Shown here: piece after piece, positions 8,837-16,929 of the stretch
Layout of the letters: the number at the start of each line of letters is the position of its first letter
Position numbering within the stretch: the first letter of the stretch is position 1
Source: Spirochaetales bacterium
Lineage (GTDB): Bacteria; Spirochaetota; Spirochaetia; SZUA-6; RPPD01
DNA length: 64,000 bases
NCBI GenBank assembly: GCA_016929065.1
Contig: JAFGJO010000055.1
Location: 64,401 to 128,400 of the forward strand
Reading direction: 5' to 3'
Position numbers and translations under genes: made by a program
The notes under the pieces: model-generated
The model's input: the letters and a program-made list of their open reading frames with translations, nothing else
Databases searched by the model: none
Told to the model about the DNA's origin: nothing

Positions 8837-9358
8837 CTATGCATCGATGTAATCATGATACAGGGTTGTCAGCTCTTCGTACAGGTCAGTATCGGTTTTT
8901 TTTGCCAGGGCAAGCATTTTTTCATAGTGCTTTCGGTATCGTATCAATAAAGCGTTATTTTGACTGTATTCAAGGGTATGATAAAACATGTCGGCAAGTG
9001 CGTGAAAAAAATCATCACTGCATTGTTTCTGGTTTTTGATAAATGAGATGCTTTCTTTCATGCAGAAAAACATAAGCTGGAGGGTGAGCAGTTTGTCTTT
9101 TGACGTTTCCAGAAACTCTTTGATAATTTTCCGTAATTCGGAAAACGCTTTCGGCTGCGGTTTTTTCCAGTCACGAATAAAACTGCTGATTTTTCTTCTA
9201 TATGTCTCAAGAAGCGGAGACTCCTGATCTTTTTCCGCTGCCTGTTTTATATATTCCAGGTTTGACTTGTTTTTTTCTGCAAGTTCGACAAGCAGGCTGA
9301 TGAGCGCCTCTTTTGAAAAACCAAAGAGTGCTTTTTGTAATGCATTTTTGGATGCCAT
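8837..9358 (-). CDS. DUF6155-like all-helical cytoplasmic protein
   Basis: The protein has 173 residues and is predicted to be entirely alpha-helical and soluble. The pattern of an N-terminal LFGFSKEALISLLVELAEK helix, a central RKIIKEFLE, and a terminal YEELTTLYHDYID resembles DUF6155. No catalytic motif is visible. AGAGG lies 7 bases before ATG. It is 40 bases upstream of the MFS gene on the same strand and may be read with it. Confidence 0.5.
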   Translation of the reverse strand: MASKNALQKALFGFSKEALISLLVELAEKNKSNLEYIKQAAEKDQESPLLETYRRKISSFIRDWKKPQPKAFSELRKIIKEFLETSKDKLLTLQLMFFCMKESISFIKNQKQCSDDFFHALADMFYHTLEYSQNNALLIRYRKHYEKMLALAKKTDTDLYEELTTLYHDYIDA

Positions 9359-9465
9359 TTTTTATACCTCTGTAAGCAATTGTATGGAGAATGCAGCTGG
9401 ATTATACAGTGCAGATTTATGAAATACAATCACTTTTTATCCAACAGGCGCGCCATCTGAACTTA

Positions 9466-9493
9466 TTGACAGAAACAGCCGGTATGCTACAAT
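9466..9493 (+). promoter_or_regulatory. Sigma-70-type promoter upstream of a barrel-protein gene
   Basis: A perfect -35 TTGACA (9466-9471) is separated by 16 bp from TACAAT (9488-9493). The secreted-protein ATG at 9527 follows an AAGGAG at 9515-9520, so the leader would be about 27 nt. Confidence 0.7.
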
Positions 9494-9526
9494 AATATGC
9501 TATCACAAATATATAAGGAGTTTTTG

Positions 9527-10258
9527 ATGAAACTTCGAGCCTTCCTGATTCTTCTGTTTTTATGTCTGTCATCGGCATCAAACGCCTTTGCTGTAGAAGT
9601 CGATTACCTCGATTTTGTGAACCTCGAGATCAACCTGTTTGAGTTTGTGTACCTTGGTGCGGAAATCGACGGTGGGTCGGGGGTAGTACTCGATTTTAAC
9701 ACGGGCCCGTTTGTCTGGCATGTCGGCGCACGGGTACATTATTGGTCAACGCTTGGTGTGTATGGAGAGGCAGGCGTGGGATATGTGCTGTTCGGCTCCT
9801 ACGAGACAAATGCGCCGTATACCCAGGTTTTTTTAATCAATTCAACAACTGTGGGGAATGTCCGGTACGATGAATATGAGATAATAAAGGGTACCTGTCC
9901 GGCTGTCTGGCTGCACATGGTGGAAGCGGGAATCCGGCCGTTTTACCTGACCTATAATGACGATATCCTGAATTATTCATCGGAATTCGCGGATTTTATG
10001 CTCTATGCCGGGTATCGTTTTGCGTCATATTACGGTGAAATCATTCCGGCAGAGGAAATCGATGTTCATGCCCATGCTATTGCGGGATTTACAAACCGGC
10101 ATGTCGATGATGACGGCTTTATCACCAATGACCAGGGGCGGATTCTCCCCGGCTTTGAATTGGGCGCAAAATGGCATATGTTCACCATGGACTTCGGGTA
10201 TTACGATGACGAACTGTATATTCATATTGCCTGGAGATTGGCGATTACTTTTATGTAA
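9527..10258 (+). CDS. Outer-membrane or periplasmic beta-barrel-like protein
   Basis: The protein has 243 residues with a signal peptide ending near NAFA. The rest is rich in aromatic residues and alternating strands (for example WHVGARVHYW, VYGEAGVGYVLFG, FELGAKWHMFTMDFGYY) and ends in a Phe-Met pair, as in small outer-membrane barrels. AAGGAG 7 bases upstream of ATG 9527 fixes the start; an earlier in-frame ATG at 9497 would bury the signal peptide. No specific family is recognised. Confidence 0.6.
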   Translation: MKLRAFLILLFLCLSSASNAFAVEVDYLDFVNLEINLFEFVYLGAEIDGGSGVVLDFNTGPFVWHVGARVHYWSTLGVYGEAGVGYVLFGSYETNAPYTQVFLINSTTVGNVRYDEYEIIKGTCPAVWLHMVEAGIRPFYLTYNDDILNYSSEFADFMLYAGYRFASYYGEIIPAEEIDVHAHAIAGFTNRHVDDDGFITNDQGRILPGFELGAKWHMFTMDFGYYDDELYIHIAWRLAITFM

Positions 10259-10275
10259 ATTACTCCGGAGCGGAC

Positions 10276-10623
10276 ATGAAGAGTGAAAAGAAAAAAATCG
10301 AATTGGATATTGATTACTCTGCAATCAAAACCCATAAAGATTACCAGGACTGCTGGAACAAACTGGACCGTCTGGAAATAAAAATGGTGAAAAAAGACGG
10401 AGAATGCCGTCACCGCGAGGGGGATGCTTTTTTTTATGACTCACCCTATATGCGGCCGCAGGGTGTCTGCCCCGCCCTGCTGCACGTCATTGATTTGTAT
10501 ACGTGGCGGTCTGTGCTTGGATTTCCTTCATGGAACAGCGATGACCGCAAAGTATTTCGGCTTCACTGTCCTGATCCCGAAGGGACCGTCTGGGAACTGC
10601 GGCGAATGCCAAAGGAAGAGTAA
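10276..10623 (+). CDS. TIGR04076-like small protein
   Basis: The protein has 115 residues and is soluble. The block GECRHREGDAF, then GVCPALLHVI, and the terminal HCPDPEGTVWELRR match the conserved Cys-containing pattern of the TIGR04076 family from anaerobes. The conserved Cys (in GEC, GVC and HCPDP) and His residues could bind metal or a thiol cofactor; this is inference. It begins 17 bases after the barrel-like gene and probably shares its promoter. Confidence 0.65.
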   Translation: MKSEKKKIELDIDYSAIKTHKDYQDCWNKLDRLEIKMVKKDGECRHREGDAFFYDSPYMRPQGVCPALLHVIDLYTWRSVLGFPSWNSDDRKVFRLHCPDPEGTVWELRRMPKEE

Positions 10624-10760
10624 CCCGGATACATCATGCGTTCTGTAACTCTGAAAAGGTTTCTGGTGATTGAACTTTGAAAGTATGTTTCCGCCATGTA
10701 TATTACCGTGAAAAGGGAACACCGCAACGAACGTTTCAGCGTAATAATCGGTATTGTCGA

Positions 10761-11603
10761 TTAACCAATTTCATCAGCTTTCGCCTTGTAAAGCATTGCC
10801 TCCTTTCTGTATGAATCGTGAACGTCTGTTTTTCCGCGTTTTATCGCACCGTTTGCAAAGATAGTGCATTTTTCATAAAGCGTTTCATACAGGAGTTTGC
10901 GCTGCTGTATCGAAAAACAATCATGCTTCAGTGCTTGTTGTAAAGCCTGAATTCTGAATTTTTCTATGTGGCCGTATTTCCCGGAGAGCTGGTCACCATG
11001 CCCGCCGTTTTTTTCCACCAGTGGTGTATCGATGTACCCGATGGAATGGTTTGCGGTGATCCGAAGCCATAATTCATAATCCTCGGCTATTTCAAGTGAT
11101 TCACAAAATCCGCCATAGTGTTCAAACATTGTACGGGAGAGCATGACGGTAGACGGCCCGATAATGCATTTTTGCAGGGCATCCTTAAATATTTTGCCGC
11201 TTGTATTGTGTTTCTGTCCTGTCTGGGAAATTATTTTTCCCTGTCTGTTCCAAATTTCACGGGTGTGGCAAATCTCAAGGCCGGGATTTTCATTGAAAAA
11301 AGAGATCTGTTTTTCAAGCTTTTCCGGTTTCCATACATCATCGGAATCAAGAAAGGAAAGATATTTTCCTTTGGCAATTTCCGCGCCCCTGTTACGAACC
11401 AATCCGGGCATACCGCTGTGTGCAATCACCAGATGACGAATATCAGCAGAAGCAAGCCACTGGGCGGTTTTGTCAACAGACCCGTCATCGACCACAATGA
11501 GTTCAAAATCCCTGAAGGTTTGTGCATACACCGAGGCAACTGCTTTTTTTAACAATGCAAGCCTGTTAAAAACCGGGATGATGACAGAAACAATTGGCGT
11601 CAT
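10761..11603 (-). CDS. Family 2 glycosyltransferase
   Basis: The protein has 280 residues with a GT-A fold. Visible are the N-terminal VSVIIPVFNR, the nucleotide-binding VVDDGSVDKT, the DSDDVW metal motif and a C-terminal EDYELWLR acid/base region. It transfers a sugar from a nucleotide donor, probably into a surface glycan. ATG 11603 fits the usual GT2 N-terminus; an in-frame TTG at 11639 is possible. It follows the aldehyde dehydrogenase gene by 46 bases on the same strand. No other glycan genes adjoin it. Confidence 0.85.
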   Translation of the reverse strand: MTPIVSVIIPVFNRLALLKKAVASVYAQTFRDFELIVVDDGSVDKTAQWLASADIRHLVIAHSGMPGLVRNRGAEIAKGKYLSFLDSDDVWKPEKLEKQISFFNENPGLEICHTREIWNRQGKIISQTGQKHNTSGKIFKDALQKCIIGPSTVMLSRTMFEHYGGFCESLEIAEDYELWLRITANHSIGYIDTPLVEKNGGHGDQLSGKYGHIEKFRIQALQQALKHDCFSIQQRKLLYETLYEKCTIFANGAIKRGKTDVHDSYRKEAMLYKAKADEIG

Positions 11604-11649
11604 GCAGTGTATTGTACCGGCGCCGGTTGGGGGCGGCAAGCAGGATATT

Positions 11650-13212
11650 TTATTTTTTCATGCTTTGTAAAAACAGCATCAAAAGCTTTTTTAATCCATC
11701 CAATTTTTGTTTTAAACCCTTTTTATAAAGAAGCTGAATAATGCCCTTTACATTTAGGTATTTTTTAAATGAATGCGGATACCACCAGAAACTTTTCGGA
11801 AAGCGGTGAAGCAGGTCGCTGATGACTGTTTTCTGCCGCGTCATTTCATGAAACCCTGCCTCTCCGTGTGTTCTGCCGGTTCCGGATTGTTTGTACCCGC
11901 CCCAGGAAAGGCCTGCGAGTGCATGGCTCATTAAATGATCATTTATGGTGACAGTCCCGGCTTTGAGCGCAGCAGCTATTTGTTTGGCCTTGCCTGTTTT
12001 TTTTGACCACACACTTGCGGTGAGCCCGTACGCAGTGCTGTTTGCCAGTTCAATTGCCTGGTCATCGCTTGAAACAGTGACGACGGGAAGCACCGGGCCG
12101 AATGTCTCTTCCTTCATGATAAGCATATCCGGCCGGGTATTTGTGACAATGACTGCCGGATAAAGCAGGATGCTCTTGTCGGCTTTCCCGACCCGCGCGG
12201 CAATTGTTGCGCCTTTTTTTACCGCATCCTCTATGTGGTTTTCGACTGCTATGTATTGAGAAACAGAGGATAGTGTTCCGATATCGATATCAAACTCTGT
12301 TTCCCGGCCGATCCGAAGTGTTTTCAGTTTTTCACAGAGCAGCCGTGTAAATTCCTCTGCAACTGATTCGTGCACATATATTCTTTCCACTGCCCCGCAC
12401 GACTGGCCGGCATTCGATAGTCCTGCCCACAGCGCGCCGTTTGCCGCCCGTTCGAGGTTTGCATCAGCACAGACTATCATTGCATCGTTTCCGCCCAGTT
12501 CCAGACACAGCGGGAGGAGTGATTGTGCGGATTGCTTGAAAAGCTGTTTTCCCACCGTAGCAGATCCGGTAAAAAACAGTTTGTCGATTCCTGCCTGCAA
12601 AAATGCGGGCCCGGCTTTGGCGCCTTCAATATTGACAAACTGAACAAGATGTTTGGGAACGCCAGCCTCCATAAAGATTCGGGTAAACCAGCAGGTCAAA
12701 GGGCGGGCGAGCGAGGCGAGTTTCAGCAATACTGCATTCCCGCTCATGAGTGCAGCGGCGATTTCATGAAACGCGATGCTGAATGGATAATTCCAGGGGC
12801 TTACAATTGCCACGACACCCCACGGTTCATGAATGACTGTGGAATGCTTGTAGGAAAATATGATATTTCCCGACCCTGCCCGTTTTTGTTTCAGAAACTT
12901 TTTTGCAGATTTTGCATACCAGGCGGCAGCCATGGCGGATGGGATCACTTCGGTCGACAGGGCATCCATCCTGGTCTTCCCGGTGCAGTCTGCAATTGCG
13001 CATGCGATACGGTCAGCATAAAAACTGATGATTCCCGACATGCGCTCGACAACTTTTTTACGGCGGGAGAAACTGAACTGTTCCCACATCTGTTGTACTT
13101 TTCGCGCCTGTTCAACCTGAAGCCGGATTGAATACGCCGGATTATCCGCTGTCGGCGGTGTTGAAACAGGATTGTTGTTTTTATTTTTGGGCAATTTGAC
13201 TTTCATCTCCAT
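11650..13212 (-). CDS. NAD(P)-dependent aldehyde dehydrogenase
   Basis: The protein has 520 residues and oxidises an aldehyde to its acid. Family motifs are present in order: PWNYP (substrate/cofactor loop), the cofactor-binding Lys in LLKLAS, FTGSATVGK, LELGGND with the general-base Glu near residue 237, GQSC with the catalytic Cys near 272, and EETFGPV. The C-terminal 60 residues are basic and hydrophobic (FWWYPHSFKK onwards), longer than in soluble members, which suggests membrane association as in fatty/aromatic aldehyde dehydrogenases. The substrate is unknown. It is the first gene of a two-gene unit with the glycosyltransferase. Confidence 0.9.
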   Translation of the reverse strand: MEMKVKLPKNKNNNPVSTPPTADNPAYSIRLQVEQARKVQQMWEQFSFSRRKKVVERMSGIISFYADRIACAIADCTGKTRMDALSTEVIPSAMAAAWYAKSAKKFLKQKRAGSGNIIFSYKHSTVIHEPWGVVAIVSPWNYPFSIAFHEIAAALMSGNAVLLKLASLARPLTCWFTRIFMEAGVPKHLVQFVNIEGAKAGPAFLQAGIDKLFFTGSATVGKQLFKQSAQSLLPLCLELGGNDAMIVCADANLERAANGALWAGLSNAGQSCGAVERIYVHESVAEEFTRLLCEKLKTLRIGRETEFDIDIGTLSSVSQYIAVENHIEDAVKKGATIAARVGKADKSILLYPAVIVTNTRPDMLIMKEETFGPVLPVVTVSSDDQAIELANSTAYGLTASVWSKKTGKAKQIAAALKAGTVTINDHLMSHALAGLSWGGYKQSGTGRTHGEAGFHEMTRQKTVISDLLHRFPKSFWWYPHSFKKYLNVKGIIQLLYKKGLKQKLDGLKKLLMLFLQSMKK

Positions 13213-13350
13213 TCATTACATTCCTTGACCCTTTGGACATTGGTCTATTCTTTTATTGTTATTTTAAATGTAATTCATCGGAAATAATATTCAAGCAAAA
13301 AGATTTGGGCGGATTCATTTTATAATAATGCGAATTGTTGTGCAGCGGCG

Positions 13351-14349
13351 TTATTTCAGGACAATACGCATGATCCTGTCCTGCGCTGCTTTTGAAATAT
13401 CAAGAAATTCGATGCTGATCGTGTGGTCCCTTTCATGCTCCCGGAGCGTGCGGGCTTTTAATTTTATTGGATTTCGTTTATCGGGAGAAAATGACAACTG
13501 CAGCGGAGCTCCTTTTTGAAAGGGTAGTCCCGGCACATATATTCTGGCGCCGCCTGCACTGATATCGGTTATATATCCTCCCTCTGGCTCATCATCCCTG
13601 CCGATGACCTGCGCGGTCAGCGGAATTTTGACTTTCCGGCGATAGAATTTCCGTTTCTGCAGATGTTCGACTTTTTCGGTATGAGCAGCCAGGATTGCAC
13701 TCCCCTGGGTTTTCATTACCCTTGTGGAGATGATGAAGCAGCCCTGCCGTGTCCGTACTTCGACCATGATCGGGCTGTTCTCTGCAAATACCGGTTTTAT
13801 CTTGATGACGATGCCCTTTGGGTCGACAGCAGCGACATTCCCCTTTTCCGTTTTTATACCCGTGCCGTGAACAAGCACCGGAGTCCCGATGATGATTTCC
13901 GCGGTGGAATGAATAATCTGGCCGGATGTTTTTGCGGCGATCCCCAGTTTTAGCCGGATGCGGGCGATCGAGTCATCCTGAGCTGGTTTTTTCTTTAAAA
14001 AGCGCCTGGATGCCGCATTAAATGATGCAGGTTCTGTCGCGATTTGTGCAAGATATCGTTTGTTGCGCGAAAAATATTTGGTCAGCTTTGTGAGTATCTG
14101 TCGCTCTTCGACAGTCAGCTGTTTCTGTTCAGCAATTGTTTCCAGACGGCTGCGGGCAGCTTTGACGGCTTTGTGCCAGGAGCGGATAGAAAAAATTATG
14201 GTCAGGATGACGGGAACGACAATCATGCCGGTAAACAGAATTATGGCCAGCGCAATTTCAAACGGGCTTTTTTCGAAACCTTTTGATAGATCCTCAAAAA
14301 ACTTGTCCATGCGTTCCTGGTCAAAAATGATCTGCAAATACACAATCAT
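13351..14349 (-). CDS. Membrane-anchored PilZ-domain c-di-GMP receptor
   Basis: The protein has 332 residues with one transmembrane helix near 35-58 and a long cytoplasmic part. The C-terminal third is a PilZ domain: RKFYRR supplies the RxxxR c-di-GMP clamp and DISAGGAR the D/NxSxxG motif. The central region (about 150-225) looks like a second beta-barrel module, as in YcgR-like proteins. It should couple c-di-GMP level to an envelope or motility target that is not encoded nearby. The gene is monocistronic. Confidence 0.85.
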   Translation of the reverse strand: MIVYLQIIFDQERMDKFFEDLSKGFEKSPFEIALAIILFTGMIVVPVILTIIFSIRSWHKAVKAARSRLETIAEQKQLTVEERQILTKLTKYFSRNKRYLAQIATEPASFNAASRRFLKKKPAQDDSIARIRLKLGIAAKTSGQIIHSTAEIIIGTPVLVHGTGIKTEKGNVAAVDPKGIVIKIKPVFAENSPIMVEVRTRQGCFIISTRVMKTQGSAILAAHTEKVEHLQKRKFYRRKVKIPLTAQVIGRDDEPEGGYITDISAGGARIYVPGLPFQKGAPLQLSFSPDKRNPIKLKARTLREHERDHTISIEFLDISKAAQDRIMRIVLK

Positions 14350-14407
14350 GATGTTCCCTCTCTTTATGTTATCGGACAGCTGCCGGTAAACTCCGAATAA
14401 AAACCGT

Positions 14408-15469
14408 CTATGAACCGGGTTTCTGTGCGGGAATAACCGTTGAAATCAGGAATTCTATGGATTCAGAAATAATCTGTGCGCTTTTTTTTGTATACCCGCC
14501 TGACAACACCATGCACACCGGAATATTATTCTTCAATGCTGATGTAAACACAATACTGTCGCGTTCCACGATTCCCTTTTTTGAGAGTTTCATCCCTCCG
14601 AGAGGATCTTCTTCGAAGACATCGGTTCCTGCATTATAAATGATTAATCCGGGATTTGATTTCTTGATTGCGTCAGGCAGGGTAGTCTGCAAAATACGGA
14701 TATATTCGGAATCATCAATTCCCGATGAAACCGGATGGGCAAAGTCGATATACCCTGCTGCCGGTTTGTCCAGAGGATAAATATTCCTGTTATACAGATC
14801 GTAGATAAACACTCTCTCGTCGTCCTGAAAGACCGATGCATATCCATTTCCCTGGTGTGCATCCAGGTCGACAACGAGAATGCGCAGTTCGGGATTCTTG
14901 TTCCATAAGATGTGTACGGCAACGGGAATATCAGCGAAATAGCAAAAACCGCCGCCCGAGTCGGCTTTTGCGTGGTGGTATCCGCCGGAAAGATTGATTG
15001 CCCATCCGTGTGACAGAGCCAGTGTTGCTGCCAGAATGGTCCCGCCGGTTGCGAGTTTCATAGGTTTATAGATGCTTTCTTCTATTAAGTGCGGCGGAAT
15101 ACGGGCAATTTCGGTGACCCCGGCGATGCGGGCGGTCAGTGACGGATTCTCCAGTGCTTTCAGATATGCAGGGGTATGGACCAGAAGCAGCTGCTCTGCA
15201 GTAACAGCCTGGGGTGTGTAAAACTGTTCGGGGGCAAGCCCTGCGTGGCTGAGAAGTGCGTCATATACTTTTTTGTATTTTACCGTATCAAACGGATGCA
15301 GCTGTTCGAGTCCCAGCAGTTCAATCGAATAGCCGTCTGAATAGACAATCGGAAGTTTTCCTGTCTGCATGGGGTATATGTCTCCTTCTCCGTTTTGAGA
15401 TCCCGAGCACCCCGCAAAAAGCAGGGTCATGAACAGAAGAACTGTTTTTTTTCGTATCATCATTATCAT
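14408..15469 (-). CDS. Histone-deacetylase superfamily protein with a lipoprotein signal
   Basis: The protein has 353 residues and belongs to the zinc-dependent arginase/deacetylase fold, nearest in style to class IV (HDAC11-like) bacterial members. Key motifs are GGYHHA (tandem His, about 161), DLDAHQGNG (zinc Asp/His, about 200) and NAGTDVFEEDPLG (second zinc Asp). The N-terminus is unusual: basic residues, a hydrophobic stretch and a lipobox LFAGC with Cys 21. If used, this would place the enzyme on a membrane outside the cytoplasm, so its substrate would be an acetylated periplasmic molecule rather than a cytoplasmic protein. It is divergent from the downstream SAM-hydrolase gene. Confidence 0.85.
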   Translation of the reverse strand: MIMMIRKKTVLLFMTLLFAGCSGSQNGEGDIYPMQTGKLPIVYSDGYSIELLGLEQLHPFDTVKYKKVYDALLSHAGLAPEQFYTPQAVTAEQLLLVHTPAYLKALENPSLTARIAGVTEIARIPPHLIEESIYKPMKLATGGTILAATLALSHGWAINLSGGYHHAKADSGGGFCYFADIPVAVHILWNKNPELRILVVDLDAHQGNGYASVFQDDERVFIYDLYNRNIYPLDKPAAGYIDFAHPVSSGIDDSEYIRILQTTLPDAIKKSNPGLIIYNAGTDVFEEDPLGGMKLSKKGIVERDSIVFTSALKNNIPVCMVLSGGYTKKSAQIISESIEFLISTVIPAQKPGS

Positions 15470-15589
15470 AATTATAAATTAGCATACTATTGCCGCTTCG
15501 TCAGTATGTATTATCTGCGGATGATTATAACAACCGGTCGTGAAGGAATTGTTTATAGACCGGACTGGTGTCATCTGGTATGATCAATC

Positions 15590-16414
15590 ATGCTGTTTTT
15601 TAAAAAACTCCGTCCGATTGCCCTGCTCTCTGATTTCGGCAGTGCAGATCATTACATCGGCACGGTAAAAGCGGTTATTTCTACTTTATCACCGCACACA
15701 CACATTTTTGATATCACACATGAAATTTCACCGGGAAATATTTTGTCCGGAGCCTTTATTCTGGGAGCGGTGTTCGATTGGCTGCCAGGTAATGCCGTCG
15801 TCTGGGCGGTGGCAGATCCGGGGGTCGGGAGTCAAAGAAAAATACTCTGCGCGCAGATCGGCAACCGGTATGTGATTGCCCCTGACAACGGACTGCTGAG
15901 TATGCTTGTCCGGCTCTATGGTGAGTTCCCGGTCCGGGAATGTGATGCAGAAAGAATAGCAACATTTGCAAGCCGCACTCCTTCTGCCACTTTTCATGGC
16001 AGGGATATTTTTGCCCCGGCCGCGGTTCTGCTCTCGCTGGGAAGGTTTTCGAGTGTTGTCGGCCCGCATCCTGGACCCTGCACGCCGATTCTGCTTCCGG
16101 AGATATTTGCCGCTACAGACGAAAATGCAGCGGTCTCGGGACGAGTTCTTCATTGTGACCGGTTTGGTAATGCGATTACTTCAATAATGGCAGATCAGCT
16201 GCCTGCCGGGAAATTCCTGCTTCGTATTGATGAGTGCGCCTTTCGGTGTGATCGTTTTGCAACGACCTTTTCTGATGTTTTGCAAAATGAGCCAATGCTA
16301 TTCATCGGCAGTGCGGGATTTCTGGAAATTGCAGTACGGGACGGAAATGCTGCGGATAGATACGGGATTGTGCAGAATATGCGGGTGTTGGTGAGCGGGA
16401 GAGATGAACATTGA
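15590..16414 (+). CDS. SAM hydroxide adenosyltransferase (SAM hydrolase, DUF62 family)
   Basis: The protein has 274 residues. It shows the family blocks LLSDFGSADHYIG, DPGVG, APDNGLL, FHGRDIFAP and RFGNAITS. Members split S-adenosylmethionine to adenosine and methionine using hydroxide activated by a conserved Asp-Arg-His triad; they are related to fluorinases but make no fluoride product. It is cytoplasmic. No Shine-Dalgarno site is evident before the ATG. Confidence 0.9.
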   Translation: MLFFKKLRPIALLSDFGSADHYIGTVKAVISTLSPHTHIFDITHEISPGNILSGAFILGAVFDWLPGNAVVWAVADPGVGSQRKILCAQIGNRYVIAPDNGLLSMLVRLYGEFPVRECDAERIATFASRTPSATFHGRDIFAPAAVLLSLGRFSSVVGPHPGPCTPILLPEIFAATDENAAVSGRVLHCDRFGNAITSIMADQLPAGKFLLRIDECAFRCDRFATTFSDVLQNEPMLFIGSAGFLEIAVRDGNAADRYGIVQNMRVLVSGRDEH

Positions 16415-16459
16415 ATGGAAAAAAATCTTCGCGAAGCCCGCGGAAATGCTTATCCACCG

Positions 16460-16879
16460 TCATGTTGAAGCATTTTGTATGTATCTGCCGATATCATCGA
16501 AGAACGTTTCCCGGCTGTACGTGTACGCTTCTGCCTGGTAATTCGGGTTATCTGTCCTTCGTAAGGTGATTTTTATTGTTTTTGATATTTGCTGCGCAGT
16601 GTCACTATTATTCAATAATGTGAGGAACAATTCAGGATTTGTAATTTTGATTGAAATCTCAACATTAATATTTTCTCCATCATGTTCCATATGCTTGAAC
16701 TCAACACACGTTATTTTTACGGAATTATCCAGTATATTTTTATCTCTTGATGAATAAAAAATTTCCTGTGATGCATATGACCATCCGCCTCTGTAAAACT
16801 TTTCAATTTGATTTATAATATTATCTCTTATAAATGTTTCCAAAAATACAAGGATCTTTTCAACATCGCTCTCGTTCAT
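16460..16879 (-). CDS. Hypothetical protein
   Basis: The protein has 139 residues and no recognisable family. AAGGAG a few bases before ATG 16879 fixes the start; a longer frame reaching 16933 overlaps the upstream gene and lacks a site. The protein is acidic to neutral, predicted soluble, and has alternating strand/helix features (VKITCVEFKH, VEISIKITN, KTIKITLRR). It sits just downstream of the ETF-quinone oxidoreductase-like gene, so it is probably co-transcribed with it. Confidence 0.55.
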   Translation of the reverse strand: MNESDVEKILVFLETFIRDNIINQIEKFYRGGWSYASQEIFYSSRDKNILDNSVKITCVEFKHMEHDGENINVEISIKITNPELFLTLLNNSDTAQQISKTIKITLRRTDNPNYQAEAYTYSRETFFDDIGRYIQNAST

Positions 16880-16929
16880 TTTTGCTTCTCCTTCTTGGTC
16901 TCTCTGCCTCCGTGTGAATCTCTTTTTTT

